A stretch of DNA of 64,000 nt from Sphingobacteriaceae bacterium DW12 (GTDB lineage: Bacteria; Bacteroidota; Bacteroidia; Sphingobacteriales; Sphingobacteriaceae): NCBI GenBank assembly GCA_000783305.1, contig JROE01000002.1, positions 186,001 through 250,000 of the forward strand. The letters are read 5' to 3'. Position 1 is the stretch's first letter, and each line of letters begins with the position of its first letter. The notes beneath the pieces were generated by a model. That model was given only the letters and a program-made list of their open reading frames with translations, was not told where the DNA came from and did not search any database. The translations under genes and the position numbers were made by a program. Of this stretch, positions 9,369 to 18,160 are shown piece after piece.

Positions 9369-10745
9369 TTAATCTTTAGGTTTTATGAGGTATGGAATCC
9401 CTCCTTCCATTTTCAGTTGAAATGTTCCATTCACGACATTAACCTCTCCTACTGCCTGTAGGCCAACCGCATCCACCTTGTAGAGGGTTACAGTATGTAC
9501 ACCATCCCACTCCTTCGGCAATTTTCTTTTCAGCAATTGTGCTTTATTGCTATATAGACCTATCCGCTTCTCCTCTTGCCATACGATTGGGAAGAAAACG
9601 GTGTTATGATCCCGCAGGAGTAAATCCTGCTGACGTACTGTACTATCCCCCATGCTCACCTCCACATTATGGTCGTAATACGCGACCCTACTCTTATCCT
9701 TGCCATCTATCCTCAATCGGGTTAATCGATTTAAAAAAGCATATTGGAGAAAATTGAGGTAAAAATCTCTGTTGAAATCAGATATCCATTCATTCTGTAC
9801 GATAGCAGTTGATTTTCTTGGGAAGATATTCTCACCGTACATACTTGTTCCAAACAGAAATTCAAGATCAAATTCGCTCTGTTTCAAATCCGGATTAAGA
9901 TGTCCACCCGTTACCAATCTTGCAGGGTCGTTCATATAGTCCTGTTGAGTACGTCTATTAAAGTGCCAATAATAAGGCACGCGGCCCCGCATGTAATCCA
10001 TCACCCATTCCGTTGTGGGGTCTATCCCCTTGCTTAGCCAGTAATCGGCTACTTTCTTCTGATAACCCATCTCGAGCGTCTTGCTTTCGCCATGGCCTTC
10101 ACTATCTCGTGCTATCCACGCATCTAGGTGTATCGTCCCACCATCCCGAACTGCCGGAATAACGGACAATAACGAATCGATACGCTTCTGCGCCCATCCA
10201 CTTTCCCACTCTCTTTTGTAATTAATATGATAGGCCTTCCGATTATTATAGTTGCCAATAACCTTGAGCTCACCCTTTGCTGTTTTTGAGATCAACCCTT
10301 CCTTTACATAGGTATCCCACAAGGGGCTGTCTTCATATGCATCAGTCATATTGATATGTAGGCTTACCGTTGTGTGGTACTTCTTTGCTTCTCCAATCAA
10401 CCAGCTTAAGCTCTCCTTCGCATTCGCATCCGCACTGCGCTTCAACTGTTCATTCACCTCAAAAAAAGCGGGATACTTATCATCGTGACCATTATACTGC
10501 CATCCAACCAAATATACAATCTTTGGCACTTGAAGACTAAGCATATCGACTCGTTTGATGATTTCCAGGACATCCTCAAATTTCAAGGCTACTTGCGAAT
10601 TCCCTTTGCCATCCGGTTTAGACAAAAACATTTTCATCACGAGTGTCTGGTCATAACGGTGCTTCCATACAGATTTGTTGGGTTGCGCCATTACATACAA
10701 CGGCAACACACATAGCAGTATGGCTATAATTTTGTTAATTTTCAT
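9369..10745 (-). CDS. Compact GH101-like endo-alpha-N-acetylgalactosaminidase
   Basis: 458 aa counted from the ATG at 10745, chosen because a clean signal peptide starts there (MKINKIIAILLCVLPLYVMA); upstream in-frame codons to 10799 add a non-signal leader. GH101-type segments occur in order: IVYLVGWQYNGHDDKYP, then VSLHINMTDAYEDSPLW, then HLDAWIARDSEGHGE (Asp208, proposed nucleophile) and DPTTEWVMD (Glu246, proposed acid/base). The Asp-Glu spacing of 38 is close to the 32 of the pneumococcal enzyme. GH101 releases the core-1 disaccharide Gal-beta-1,3-GalNAc from Ser/Thr. Classical members exceed 1000 aa with several accessory domains; here only the barrel and a short C-terminal beta domain remain. 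It is the first enzyme after the SusCD block, behind a terminator-like hairpin. Confidence 0.78.
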   Translation of the reverse strand: MKINKIIAILLCVLPLYVMAQPNKSVWKHRYDQTLVMKMFLSKPDGKGNSQVALKFEDVLEIIKRVDMLSLQVPKIVYLVGWQYNGHDDKYPAFFEVNEQLKRSADANAKESLSWLIGEAKKYHTTVSLHINMTDAYEDSPLWDTYVKEGLISKTAKGELKVIGNYNNRKAYHINYKREWESGWAQKRIDSLLSVIPAVRDGGTIHLDAWIARDSEGHGESKTLEMGYQKKVADYWLSKGIDPTTEWVMDYMRGRVPYYWHFNRRTQQDYMNDPARLVTGGHLNPDLKQSEFDLEFLFGTSMYGENIFPRKSTAIVQNEWISDFNRDFYLNFLQYAFLNRLTRLRIDGKDKSRVAYYDHNVEVSMGDSTVRQQDLLLRDHNTVFFPIVWQEEKRIGLYSNKAQLLKRKLPKEWDGVHTVTLYKVDAVGLQAVGEVNVVNGTFQLKMEGGIPYLIKPKD

Positions 10746-10865
10746 TGATTTTTTAACTATTTTCAATGACCCCTGTGCACTTACTGACATACGGATCACT
10801 TCGATTGGTTACTAAGGGGCTACAAGACTTGGCATATCCCAGCAAAATCAATCGATATTTTAAAC

Positions 10866-10896
10866 AAAAAATGTAAGGGGGGCGCAGTACGCCCCC
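10866..10896 (-). terminator. GC-rich terminator-like hairpin between binding genes and enzyme genes of PUL1
   Basis: On the - strand, GGGGGCG pairs perfectly with CGCCCCC over a 5-nt loop, followed 7 nt later by six T. It lies inside the 164-bp gap between the DUF5018-like lipoprotein and the GH101 start, so it probably attenuates read-through from susCD into the glycosidase genes. Confidence 0.72.
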
Positions 10897-10909
10897 TCTC
10901 TATGCTACT

Positions 10910-11404
10910 TCAATTATTGATAAATGATGTCACCTTGACGGTCCAGTCACGTGTGGAGCCATCTGCGGCCGTAACTCTATATCGGAGTGGTTTGGTTGCA
11001 TCACTCGGGTAACCAGGCTCAGCAGTTCCTTCTATTGCCTTCATCGTTGCTCCGGTGGATATTGTATAGAAAAACCACATCATACTTTGCTTGACCATGG
11101 TTTTCTCTTCCGCATTAAAGTCGGCTGTCTCTCCTGTCTCTGCTGCAGGTATAGTCACAGTCAGGTTAATCTCCGAAGCAGCATCGTTGATCACACTGCT
11201 CACACTCAATCCCTTCATCACCACAAGCGGTTCGCCATGCATCGTGTGTATACGGCTCTTAAAGCGATGTTCGGCATTGACCACCGTGATTGATTTGCCG
11301 TCAAATGCAGGATAGTCGGGCAAATCCTTCTTTAAGCAAGACGATACCAACATCATGAGAAGCACAAGAATGATGGGCATGTTATATCTATTTTTCTTTT
11401 TCAT
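10910..11404 (-). CDS. DUF5018-like surface lipoprotein of PUL1
   Basis: A 164-aa lipoprotein with lipobox VSSC (Cys23), followed by an acidic DLPDYPAFDG stretch. The C-terminal half ends in the beta-strand pattern YRVTAADGSTRDWTVKVTSF, common in DUF5018-related and SusE-position accessory domains of Bacteroidota. Its place directly after susD (77 bp) is where surface glycan-binding proteins are normally encoded. I infer an outer-membrane lipoprotein that helps the SusCD complex hold substrate, although it is small for a typical glycan-binding SusE/F protein and may be only a structural subunit. The domain assignment is by pattern only. Confidence 0.6.
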   Translation of the reverse strand: MKKKNRYNMPIILVLLMMLVSSCLKKDLPDYPAFDGKSITVVNAEHRFKSRIHTMHGEPLVVMKGLSVSSVINDAASEINLTVTIPAAETGETADFNAEEKTMVKQSMMWFFYTISTGATMKAIEGTAEPGYPSDATKPLRYRVTAADGSTRDWTVKVTSFINN

Positions 11405-11481
11405 TATATCTATAGTTATTTTGAAATATTGTTATTAAGGCGCAATTAACCTTCGTTCTTTGTAACCATCCAGTTTCTTGA

Positions 11482-13368
11482 CTACCAGTTCGGATTCTGA
11501 GGCGCAAACTTGGGATTGTTGTCTATGAAAGATTGCGGGATCGGAAATAAATATCTACGCCCTGGATTAAAGACGCGCTGATTATGGGCTACGGTAAATG
11601 GACCGGTCACCACGGCAAAGGATTTGCGATCCTTGGATACATCCATCACGCGGATAGGTTCGGTCAATTCCTTGATTGTCGCTCCAGAAGGTAAACCATT
11701 ATTGGCATGACCACCATACCTTCCCCATCTCAATAAGCTATAGTAGAAGTCATTCTCATAGGCCAGTTCGGCACGTCTTTCGATTTTATAATCCTTCCAC
11801 GCTTGCTGTACATCGCCGGTGATAGAAGGAGGCAGCTCTCCGTGGGTGACACGAGTTTTATTGAGATTAAGCCGAGCATTAGTTACGTCATTCTTAAGAA
11901 GATAGGCCTCGGCCAAATTTAAATACACCCTACCTAAGCGCATGATGACATAGTGATAGTCCGTCGTTACGGTATTTAAGAAAGATGGTGTTACATTGCT
12001 GTAAACGCCCTTTTTCCAATACAGATTTGTAAAGCCCGCTCCCCAGTCGCCGCCATTGATGGAGATCCACCTGCCCGCATTGCCACGCATGGTTGTCGTT
12101 ACAGTTTGTCCATAGAAACTTGTAGAATCGCTGATAAACGTGGATCGCCAGCGCGCATCCCGATTTTCGTTGGTCAATGTCCATAGCGTCTCTGTGCTAC
12201 CCGGCTTGATTTGTCCTTGAACCACGACGCTTTCATCATTGGCTCGAGGCACTTTATTGTGTGGAAAGCCATTTCTACTATAGGGAATCATGACGTTAAC
12301 ATCCTCTTGAACAGCGTTTTTATATTGGGAAGTCTCATTCCAAGCTACCACCTTGGTTGGATCAGCTTTATCTACCGTCAAATAGGCATCAGCCAAATTT
12401 TGGGCAGGTGATTGCTCGGGCCAACACTCAAATGGGACAGATTGTGTAAATAAGGGCGAACCTTCAAATTTCTTAATCTTGTCATTTGAAATATTGGGTA
12501 TGCTCCGTTGCATAGGCGTATTTTGAATAATTGTATTAATTGCCTTTTTATACACCGCATAGATAATCTCCGAAGATGTGCTTTTGGTCTGATTAAACAT
12601 CGCTTCGTAATCGGACTCCAACTCATATCCTCCTTCACCAATCACGAGGTTGGCATTGGTGATTATCTTGTCCAACAATGGATCATTAGGATCGATGTTA
12701 GGCGCATTTGGATAATTCTTATAGGCGAGTGCATGTAAACACACTTCTGTCAAAAATGCAGCTGCTGTATACTTATTGGCTCGGCCTGAAACCTTGTTTT
12801 TAGACATGTCCATTATGGCCTCCTCCAAATCCTTTATGATATAGGCATAGGATTCTGATGGATTAGCTGTTGTAGGCAACAAAAGTTCATCCTTCTCAGT
12901 CAATACTTTGTCAATCCAGACTATACGTCCAATCTTACGGGCTACATTGAAGTAGCTTACCGCCCGTAGGAATTTTCCTTCGGCGATCAATTCCTTCTTA
13001 TCGGCCTCTGCGATTCCTGTCGATTTCGCGACCTCCTCAATTATCTTATTGCTTCTTCGTATCTCGGCCCAGTTGTTAAACCCAATATCGAAGCGGTTGT
13101 CTACCGTCTCTCGATAGACTTGCGAAGCCGTATTGCCCATACCGTCTTTTGCTAAAATATTAGAGGTATATAGATCTTCTAGCGGTCCATTGTTATACTT
13201 TTCCATCACCTTATAGGAGGCATAGATGAACGTTTCGGCATTCTCTTTCGTACTCCATACTATATCCTCACTTATTCGGTCATAAGGCTGAACTTCGAGC
13301 ACCTTTGAGCAGGAATATGTCAACGTTAGGCTACTGGCTACTACTATATTTATGATTATTCTTTTCAT
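11482..13368 (-). CDS. SusD/RagB-family glycan-binding lipoprotein (PUL1)
   Basis: 628 aa, lipobox TYSC with Cys20. The SusD N-terminal motif VLEVQPYDRISEDIVWSTKENAETFIYASY and the TPR-like helices (AEGKFLRAVSYFNVARKIG) are present. The conserved C-terminus reads RRAELAYENDFYYSLLRWGRY followed by RRYLFPIPQSFIDNNP. The protein forms the lid over the SusC barrel at the cell surface and determines glycan capture. Its start lies 17 bp after the susC stop, so the pair is cotranscribed. Confidence 0.95.
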   Translation of the reverse strand: MKRIIINIVVASSLTLTYSCSKVLEVQPYDRISEDIVWSTKENAETFIYASYKVMEKYNNGPLEDLYTSNILAKDGMGNTASQVYRETVDNRFDIGFNNWAEIRRSNKIIEEVAKSTGIAEADKKELIAEGKFLRAVSYFNVARKIGRIVWIDKVLTEKDELLLPTTANPSESYAYIIKDLEEAIMDMSKNKVSGRANKYTAAAFLTEVCLHALAYKNYPNAPNIDPNDPLLDKIITNANLVIGEGGYELESDYEAMFNQTKSTSSEIIYAVYKKAINTIIQNTPMQRSIPNISNDKIKKFEGSPLFTQSVPFECWPEQSPAQNLADAYLTVDKADPTKVVAWNETSQYKNAVQEDVNVMIPYSRNGFPHNKVPRANDESVVVQGQIKPGSTETLWTLTNENRDARWRSTFISDSTSFYGQTVTTTMRGNAGRWISINGGDWGAGFTNLYWKKGVYSNVTPSFLNTVTTDYHYVIMRLGRVYLNLAEAYLLKNDVTNARLNLNKTRVTHGELPPSITGDVQQAWKDYKIERRAELAYENDFYYSLLRWGRYGGHANNGLPSGATIKELTEPIRVMDVSKDRKSFAVVTGPFTVAHNQRVFNPGRRYLFPIPQSFIDNNPKFAPQNPNW

Positions 13369-13385
13369 CGGTTTATGGTTTAATT

Positions 13386-16300
13386 TTAGAAACTAGCGTT
13401 TACACCAATTGCAAAGGTCCTTTGTATAGGATAGTGGTAATTGGTTGGGCTGGATTCTGGATCGATAAAATATTTTTTACTTTTCGCAGAAGTCAACAAG
13501 TTGGTCCCTGATAAAAAGAGTCGCAATTGTTGAAATGGAGCACTCTTCAATGCGCCCACTTTGAAATCATAGCCCAGCTGAATATACTTCAATCGGATAT
13601 ACCGAGACTTTAAAAGCCAAAAATCACTTATCGCAAAGTTATTGTTGCTATTGACTCCACCGCTTGATACAGCTCTTGGATAGAAGGCATCTGTATTGTC
13701 TGGGCGCCAATAATCACTTTGGAAGGCATACGGAAACTTGCTAACGACATCACCACGATCACCTTGTACAGCAGAGCCTAGATAACGATCACGATTGCCA
13801 GAGCCTTGTATCACGGTACTGAAGAAAAACCCCTTGTATCCTAAGTCAATCGTCAAACCATAATTTATCTTAGGGAATGTACTATTACCAATCCGTCTTT
13901 CATCAGCACTATTAATCTGCCCGTCCCCATTTGCATCAAAATAACGCAAGTCTCCCGCGGCGAAACCCGCTCCAGCGATGTGAGCCCCATCAAACAGCTG
14001 AGCATTGGACGTGTAGAATCCCAAGTTTTGATAACCATTTCCGTAGTAGTTACCCTCTATACCTGATTTGCGAGTGTAAGGATTTTTCAGGTCGGCTTCG
14101 GTTTCGTTAGGTGTACGCACCCATAACGTATTGGCTTGTGTAAAGTTAAATCCTATTTTGTAACTCAACTCACGGACCTTACTAGACCAATTGACATTCA
14201 CATCAAAGCCTTCAGTCCGATACTCGGCTTCCTCAAAATTAATCCGAGGCAATCCTATACCGAGTGTTTGTGCAAAGCGAGGATCCCCCACGACAAATCC
14301 TGTCCGCTCAGTATAGTAGTAGTCAATACTACCATTCAATCTGTTGTTCAAGGTACCGAACTCTAAGCCAAGGTTACGACTGGCAATCTCCTGCCACGAA
14401 TAGGTACCATTTGGCAAATTGGCAGGCTCGGAGGTTCCTTGGACAAGATTACCATTGATTACCCATGCCGTAGGATCTATTGAATAAGCCGATACATACT
14501 GGAAAGCATCTATATTGGCCCCTGTAGCAAAATCTTTTTTATCACCTAGAATTCCATATGACCCCCTTATCTTAAAGAAATTAAGGATATTGCGTTCTTT
14601 CCATGAGCGCATAAATTCCTCATCCGAAAGGATATAGTTCGCTGATATTGCATAGAAGTTTCCCCATTGACTTTTTGGAGGGAATAGATAGTCGCCATCA
14701 CGTCTCAGAGATAATTCGACCGAATAGCGAGACTTATATCCATAGGACAACCGTCCTAAAAATGCAGCACGGGCTTCTTCATACTCTGCGCCTTCGAAGG
14801 TTTGGTCGGATGCCGGACCAGCCACTATCTGATCATAGATGATTTTGTAATTTTTACGGGTTCCTTTAATAAAAGATGATTGCCCTTCCTGTTGCTCATA
14901 TACGCCTGTAAAATCAATCTCGTGATCACCAAACTTTTTATTATAAAGAATATATCCTTGTAACGTCAACATTCCACTTTCATTTTGCCCTGCAGTGAGG
15001 CTGGGTGGGTTAGCATTAATCGGCGCAGTGCTACCTATTGCATAACCCGGCGCTAGGTAACTCCATAATTTCCGCTTTCTATGAAAACTATTATAGGCGC
15101 TGTTGAACTTAAACTTGAGGCCATCTAAGAAGTGGGCAGAATATTCCAACCCTAAGTTGACATTAATTGCTTTGGAAGTAGCTTTGTTGTAGCCCGATTC
15201 GGCATGCAATTCGCGAAATGGATTGTCGCCAATTGCAGTAGGTAGGCCAAATTCATTCATTGGCAAGCTGTTCACACCTTGATTTTGGATGTGGGAGTAA
15301 ATGAAATAATAAGCTCCAAATTCGCCATTGGGGTCATCATACGCGACATTTCCCTGCGCGGGAACGATATTTTTTTCGATATAACCATCTACGCCTGTGG
15401 TGGCTACTAAATTTAGATTTTCGAAATTACTGGTCGTATTGAGCCTATATGTAATCCTATCGTTAGAATTGTGTTCCGTCTTTAAGATAGAGCCTTGGTC
15501 GTAATACGATAGCCCGGCATAATACTTCAAGAGCTTTGTGCCTGAACTCACTGATAAATCGTGTCGCATTTCGGAAGCAAAATCTTTCATGGTGACCGCC
15601 TGCCAGTCTGTATTAGGAAAATTGAGCGGATCCGATCCCGTACGGTATTTTTCAAGGTCTTCATCCGAAACAAACTGCCCTCTACCCTCATCCATAAAAA
15701 GTCTATTGGCAGTCGTAAACAAATCATAAGCGCTTATTCGTTTGGGAAAGACCGTCGGCTGTGAGAATATTTGGTTATAGGAATAATTGAGGTTAAGCTT
15801 TCCCTCTTTTCCTTTCTTCGTCTTGACCACCACCACTCCATTGGCTGCGGACACCCCATACAGCGCTGTCGCCGCTGCATCTTTCAGAACTGAAAGATCT
15901 TCGATGTCGTTCGGGTTCAAATTACCGAAATCCTCCGGGGTACGGATGATGTCATCTATTACATATAGTGGTGTCAGGCCTCCACGTATGGATATGCTAC
16001 TCTTGGAGCCCGGTGACCCGCTACTTGCGGTCACGATTACGCCTGGCAATCGGCCAGCAATTCCATCGTTCACGGACTGCACTGGAATTTGAGCCACGTT
16101 GGTCATATCCAAAGTTGCAATCGCACTGGTGGTTTTTCGCCTTGTCGTCGTACCGTAAGCCTGTACAACGACCTCATCCAGTTGGGAAACGTCTTTGACC
16201 ATCTTGATGGTCATGAACCCTGTTGTCGCGTTCACTTCCTGCCCAACATAGCCCAATATCTTGACGCTCAATATTGCACCGCCTTTGGTCGCTTTCAACT

Positions 16301-16814
16301 CAAAATTCCCATCCTGATCCGTCGTGGTCCCGTTGGTTGTCCCCTTTTCAACGATAGACACTCCCTGGAGTACCTCTCCGTCTTCACTGACCACCTTCCC
16401 CTTCAGAGTGGATTGGCTTTCCGTGATTTCCCTTTTCGGGAAGATGACAATCATACGATTGTCGATTGAAAAATCGAGCGGGAAGCCACTGGTAACCACT
16501 TCTAATGCTTGCTTTATATTTGCATTCTTGAGCTTCACATCCGTTTTGGACAGTGATTCTATCAATTCGACATTGTAAAACATATCGTATCCAGCTTGCT
16601 TTTTTATCTCATTAAGCACAGTCTTCATGGTAGCATCCTTCAGATTCAAACTAATCTTTTGGGAATACACGGTACCATGGACGGTAAGCGTACACAACAA
16701 TGTCAGGACTAGGATCAATTTCATGGTTAGTAATACATATTTAGGGATCTTGAACCTCGAAAAGATCACCGATATTAAGCAATACAATTGCTTGTATTGA
16801 AATTTTAATTTCAT
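13386..16814 (-). CDS. SusC/RagA TonB-dependent outer-membrane transporter with STN domain (PUL1)
   Basis: 1142 aa. A long N-terminal leader precedes the signal segment (MKLILVLTLLCTLTVHG). The STN signalling domain spans about residues 52-125 (ATMKTVLNEIKKQAGYDMFY). The carboxypeptidase-like regulatory domain begins at LKGKVVSEDGEVLQGV, the TonB box region is DEVVVQAYG, and the plug contains RLPGVIVTASSGSPGS. The 22-strand barrel ends FAIGVNASF. It imports oligosaccharides across the outer membrane using TonB energy. The STN domain can contact periplasmic FecR, encoded directly upstream, and so switch on the ECF sigma factor when substrate is bound. It is followed by susD after 17 bp. Confidence 0.96.
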   Translation of the reverse strand: MKLKFQYKQLYCLISVIFSRFKIPKYVLLTMKLILVLTLLCTLTVHGTVYSQKISLNLKDATMKTVLNEIKKQAGYDMFYNVELIESLSKTDVKLKNANIKQALEVVTSGFPLDFSIDNRMIVIFPKREITESQSTLKGKVVSEDGEVLQGVSIVEKGTTNGTTTDQDGNFELKATKGGAILSVKILGYVGQEVNATTGFMTIKMVKDVSQLDEVVVQAYGTTTRRKTTSAIATLDMTNVAQIPVQSVNDGIAGRLPGVIVTASSGSPGSKSSISIRGGLTPLYVIDDIIRTPEDFGNLNPNDIEDLSVLKDAAATALYGVSAANGVVVVKTKKGKEGKLNLNYSYNQIFSQPTVFPKRISAYDLFTTANRLFMDEGRGQFVSDEDLEKYRTGSDPLNFPNTDWQAVTMKDFASEMRHDLSVSSGTKLLKYYAGLSYYDQGSILKTEHNSNDRITYRLNTTSNFENLNLVATTGVDGYIEKNIVPAQGNVAYDDPNGEFGAYYFIYSHIQNQGVNSLPMNEFGLPTAIGDNPFRELHAESGYNKATSKAINVNLGLEYSAHFLDGLKFKFNSAYNSFHRKRKLWSYLAPGYAIGSTAPINANPPSLTAGQNESGMLTLQGYILYNKKFGDHEIDFTGVYEQQEGQSSFIKGTRKNYKIIYDQIVAGPASDQTFEGAEYEEARAAFLGRLSYGYKSRYSVELSLRRDGDYLFPPKSQWGNFYAISANYILSDEEFMRSWKERNILNFFKIRGSYGILGDKKDFATGANIDAFQYVSAYSIDPTAWVINGNLVQGTSEPANLPNGTYSWQEIASRNLGLEFGTLNNRLNGSIDYYYTERTGFVVGDPRFAQTLGIGLPRINFEEAEYRTEGFDVNVNWSSKVRELSYKIGFNFTQANTLWVRTPNETEADLKNPYTRKSGIEGNYYGNGYQNLGFYTSNAQLFDGAHIAGAGFAAGDLRYFDANGDGQINSADERRIGNSTFPKINYGLTIDLGYKGFFFSTVIQGSGNRDRYLGSAVQGDRGDVVSKFPYAFQSDYWRPDNTDAFYPRAVSSGGVNSNNNFAISDFWLLKSRYIRLKYIQLGYDFKVGALKSAPFQQLRLFLSGTNLLTSAKSKKYFIDPESSPTNYHYPIQRTFAIGVNASF

Positions 16815-16866
16815 ACTTTTGTTAGATTAGGTTAGTTGGAAATTCGTTTTGATTTTACCTGATATC

Positions 16867-16894
16867 GACCGGAGGTGCTGAATCCACTTCCGGT
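16867..16894 (-). promoter_or_regulatory. Leader hairpin between fecR and susC (PUL1)
   Basis: On the - strand AACCGGAAGTG, a 7-nt loop, then CACCTCCGGT form a 9-10 bp stem with one mismatch, about 50 bp upstream of the susC start. There is no following T-run, so it is not a simple terminator. A hairpin with nearly the same stem (CGGAAGTG...CACTCCCG) and the same loop length lies at the equivalent place in PUL3 (54055-54081). Confidence 0.6.
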
Positions 16895-16934
16895 TATATT
16901 TCAAAAGGCTACGTTTAGGTCATAGGCATACGAG

Positions 16935-18107
16935 TTAAAAGGTTATCAAATTGTGCTGATGTTTTATCTGGACATTGGAGGTCTTGCGTAGCAAATCCAA
17001 TGCCTGCTCTAGGGAATATTGTCTCGGAATAGTGCCGTGATAGCGTAATGCAGGAATGGAACTCCAATCGACATCCACCTTGTACCAGCGCGAAAAATCT
17101 TTCATAATCTCCAACATTGTTGCATTATCATAACTGAATTCATCTTTGGTCCACGCCAGCACACCTGTAGTACTCTGAATCACTTCGTGTTGGATACTAT
17201 CGATTTGTTTGGCTACGATGGCCCGCTGGCCTGGCTTTAACATATGCTCAGGCATCAGCTTGCCGTTCACGATTTTTTGGATGGAAACACTTCCTTCAAA
17301 TAGGGAGGTCTGCGCTTCGTTATCATCGCCATAATTCTTGATGTTGAACTGCGTGCCGTACACTTTGACCACCTGATCTGGAGTTTTGACGATGAGCGGT
17401 ATTTTGGGATTGGACACCACATCAAAATACCCTTCGCCCACCATCTCTAGATTACGCGCATCGGTTGCAAATTGTAAGGGAAATTTGAGCACGGTCAATG
17501 AATTGACCATCACCTGTGTCCCGTCACTCAATTTAATTTCCAAATGCTGTCCACGCCCTACATTCAGGGTCGTGATCTCGGTGCTAGCTCCAATGGGGGC
17601 ATGCTCCTTGGCCCTTATCGATAATAGCTTTGGGCCTTCTTGAACCAATAGCGCTTGACTCGTCTCCATTAGCGTATGTGGGGTAGCGATATCGCTATCT
17701 ATCTGGATGATTTCGCCATTATTCAACACAAGCGTAGACCCGACTGTATCGGTTATAGGGTCCTCATTATTTTGCCAGTAGAGAAATGTACTACCCAATA
17801 TCAGGACGGCACATGCGGCACTATAGATCAAGAACCTAAACCACTTACCATTTTTAATTTTCGAAAGGTCCTCCTTAAGGATTTCCGAACGTAGGTAGTC
17901 ATCTGTTTTATCAAACGACAGGTACATATCTTTCAAAAAATCAGGTCCTATCACTTCACTCGTTTCAAAGTGTTCCGAAATAAGAGCAGCTAGCAACTGC
18001 TTGTGTTCATCTTGCTTGAAATAGGCAAATAGCTGTTGAACCTCCTGCTCACTGCATTGATGTTCAACATATTTCTTGAAAAGAATTTTAATCTGAGACG
18101 CTTTCAC
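16935..18107 (-). CDS. FecR-family anti-sigma factor (PUL1)
   Basis: 390 aa, with a GTG start; no ATG occurs before residue 61. The cytoplasmic N-terminal sigma-binding part is about residues 1-88 and is followed by one membrane segment (about 90-111, FRFLIYSAACAVLILGSTFLYW). The periplasmic FecR domain contains GQHLEIKLSDGTQVMVNSLT and VKVYGTQFNIKNYGD. The C-terminal DUF4974/STN-like domain has WTKDEFSYDNATMLEIMKDFSRWYKV. It holds the upstream ECF sigma factor inactive until the STN domain of the downstream SusC signals substrate binding. It lies 53 bp after the sigma gene and 120 bp before susC. Confidence 0.92.
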   Translation of the reverse strand: MKASQIKILFKKYVEHQCSEQEVQQLFAYFKQDEHKQLLAALISEHFETSEVIGPDFLKDMYLSFDKTDDYLRSEILKEDLSKIKNGKWFRFLIYSAACAVLILGSTFLYWQNNEDPITDTVGSTLVLNNGEIIQIDSDIATPHTLMETSQALLVQEGPKLLSIRAKEHAPIGASTEITTLNVGRGQHLEIKLSDGTQVMVNSLTVLKFPLQFATDARNLEMVGEGYFDVVSNPKIPLIVKTPDQVVKVYGTQFNIKNYGDDNEAQTSLFEGSVSIQKIVNGKLMPEHMLKPGQRAIVAKQIDSIQHEVIQSTTGVLAWTKDEFSYDNATMLEIMKDFSRWYKVDVDWSSIPALRYHGTIPRQYSLEQALDLLRKTSNVQIKHQHNLITF

Positions 18108-18160
18108 TGTTCTTCTAATTGGTGCTTACTATACATATACGTAAGCTGAGAAGAAACCAA

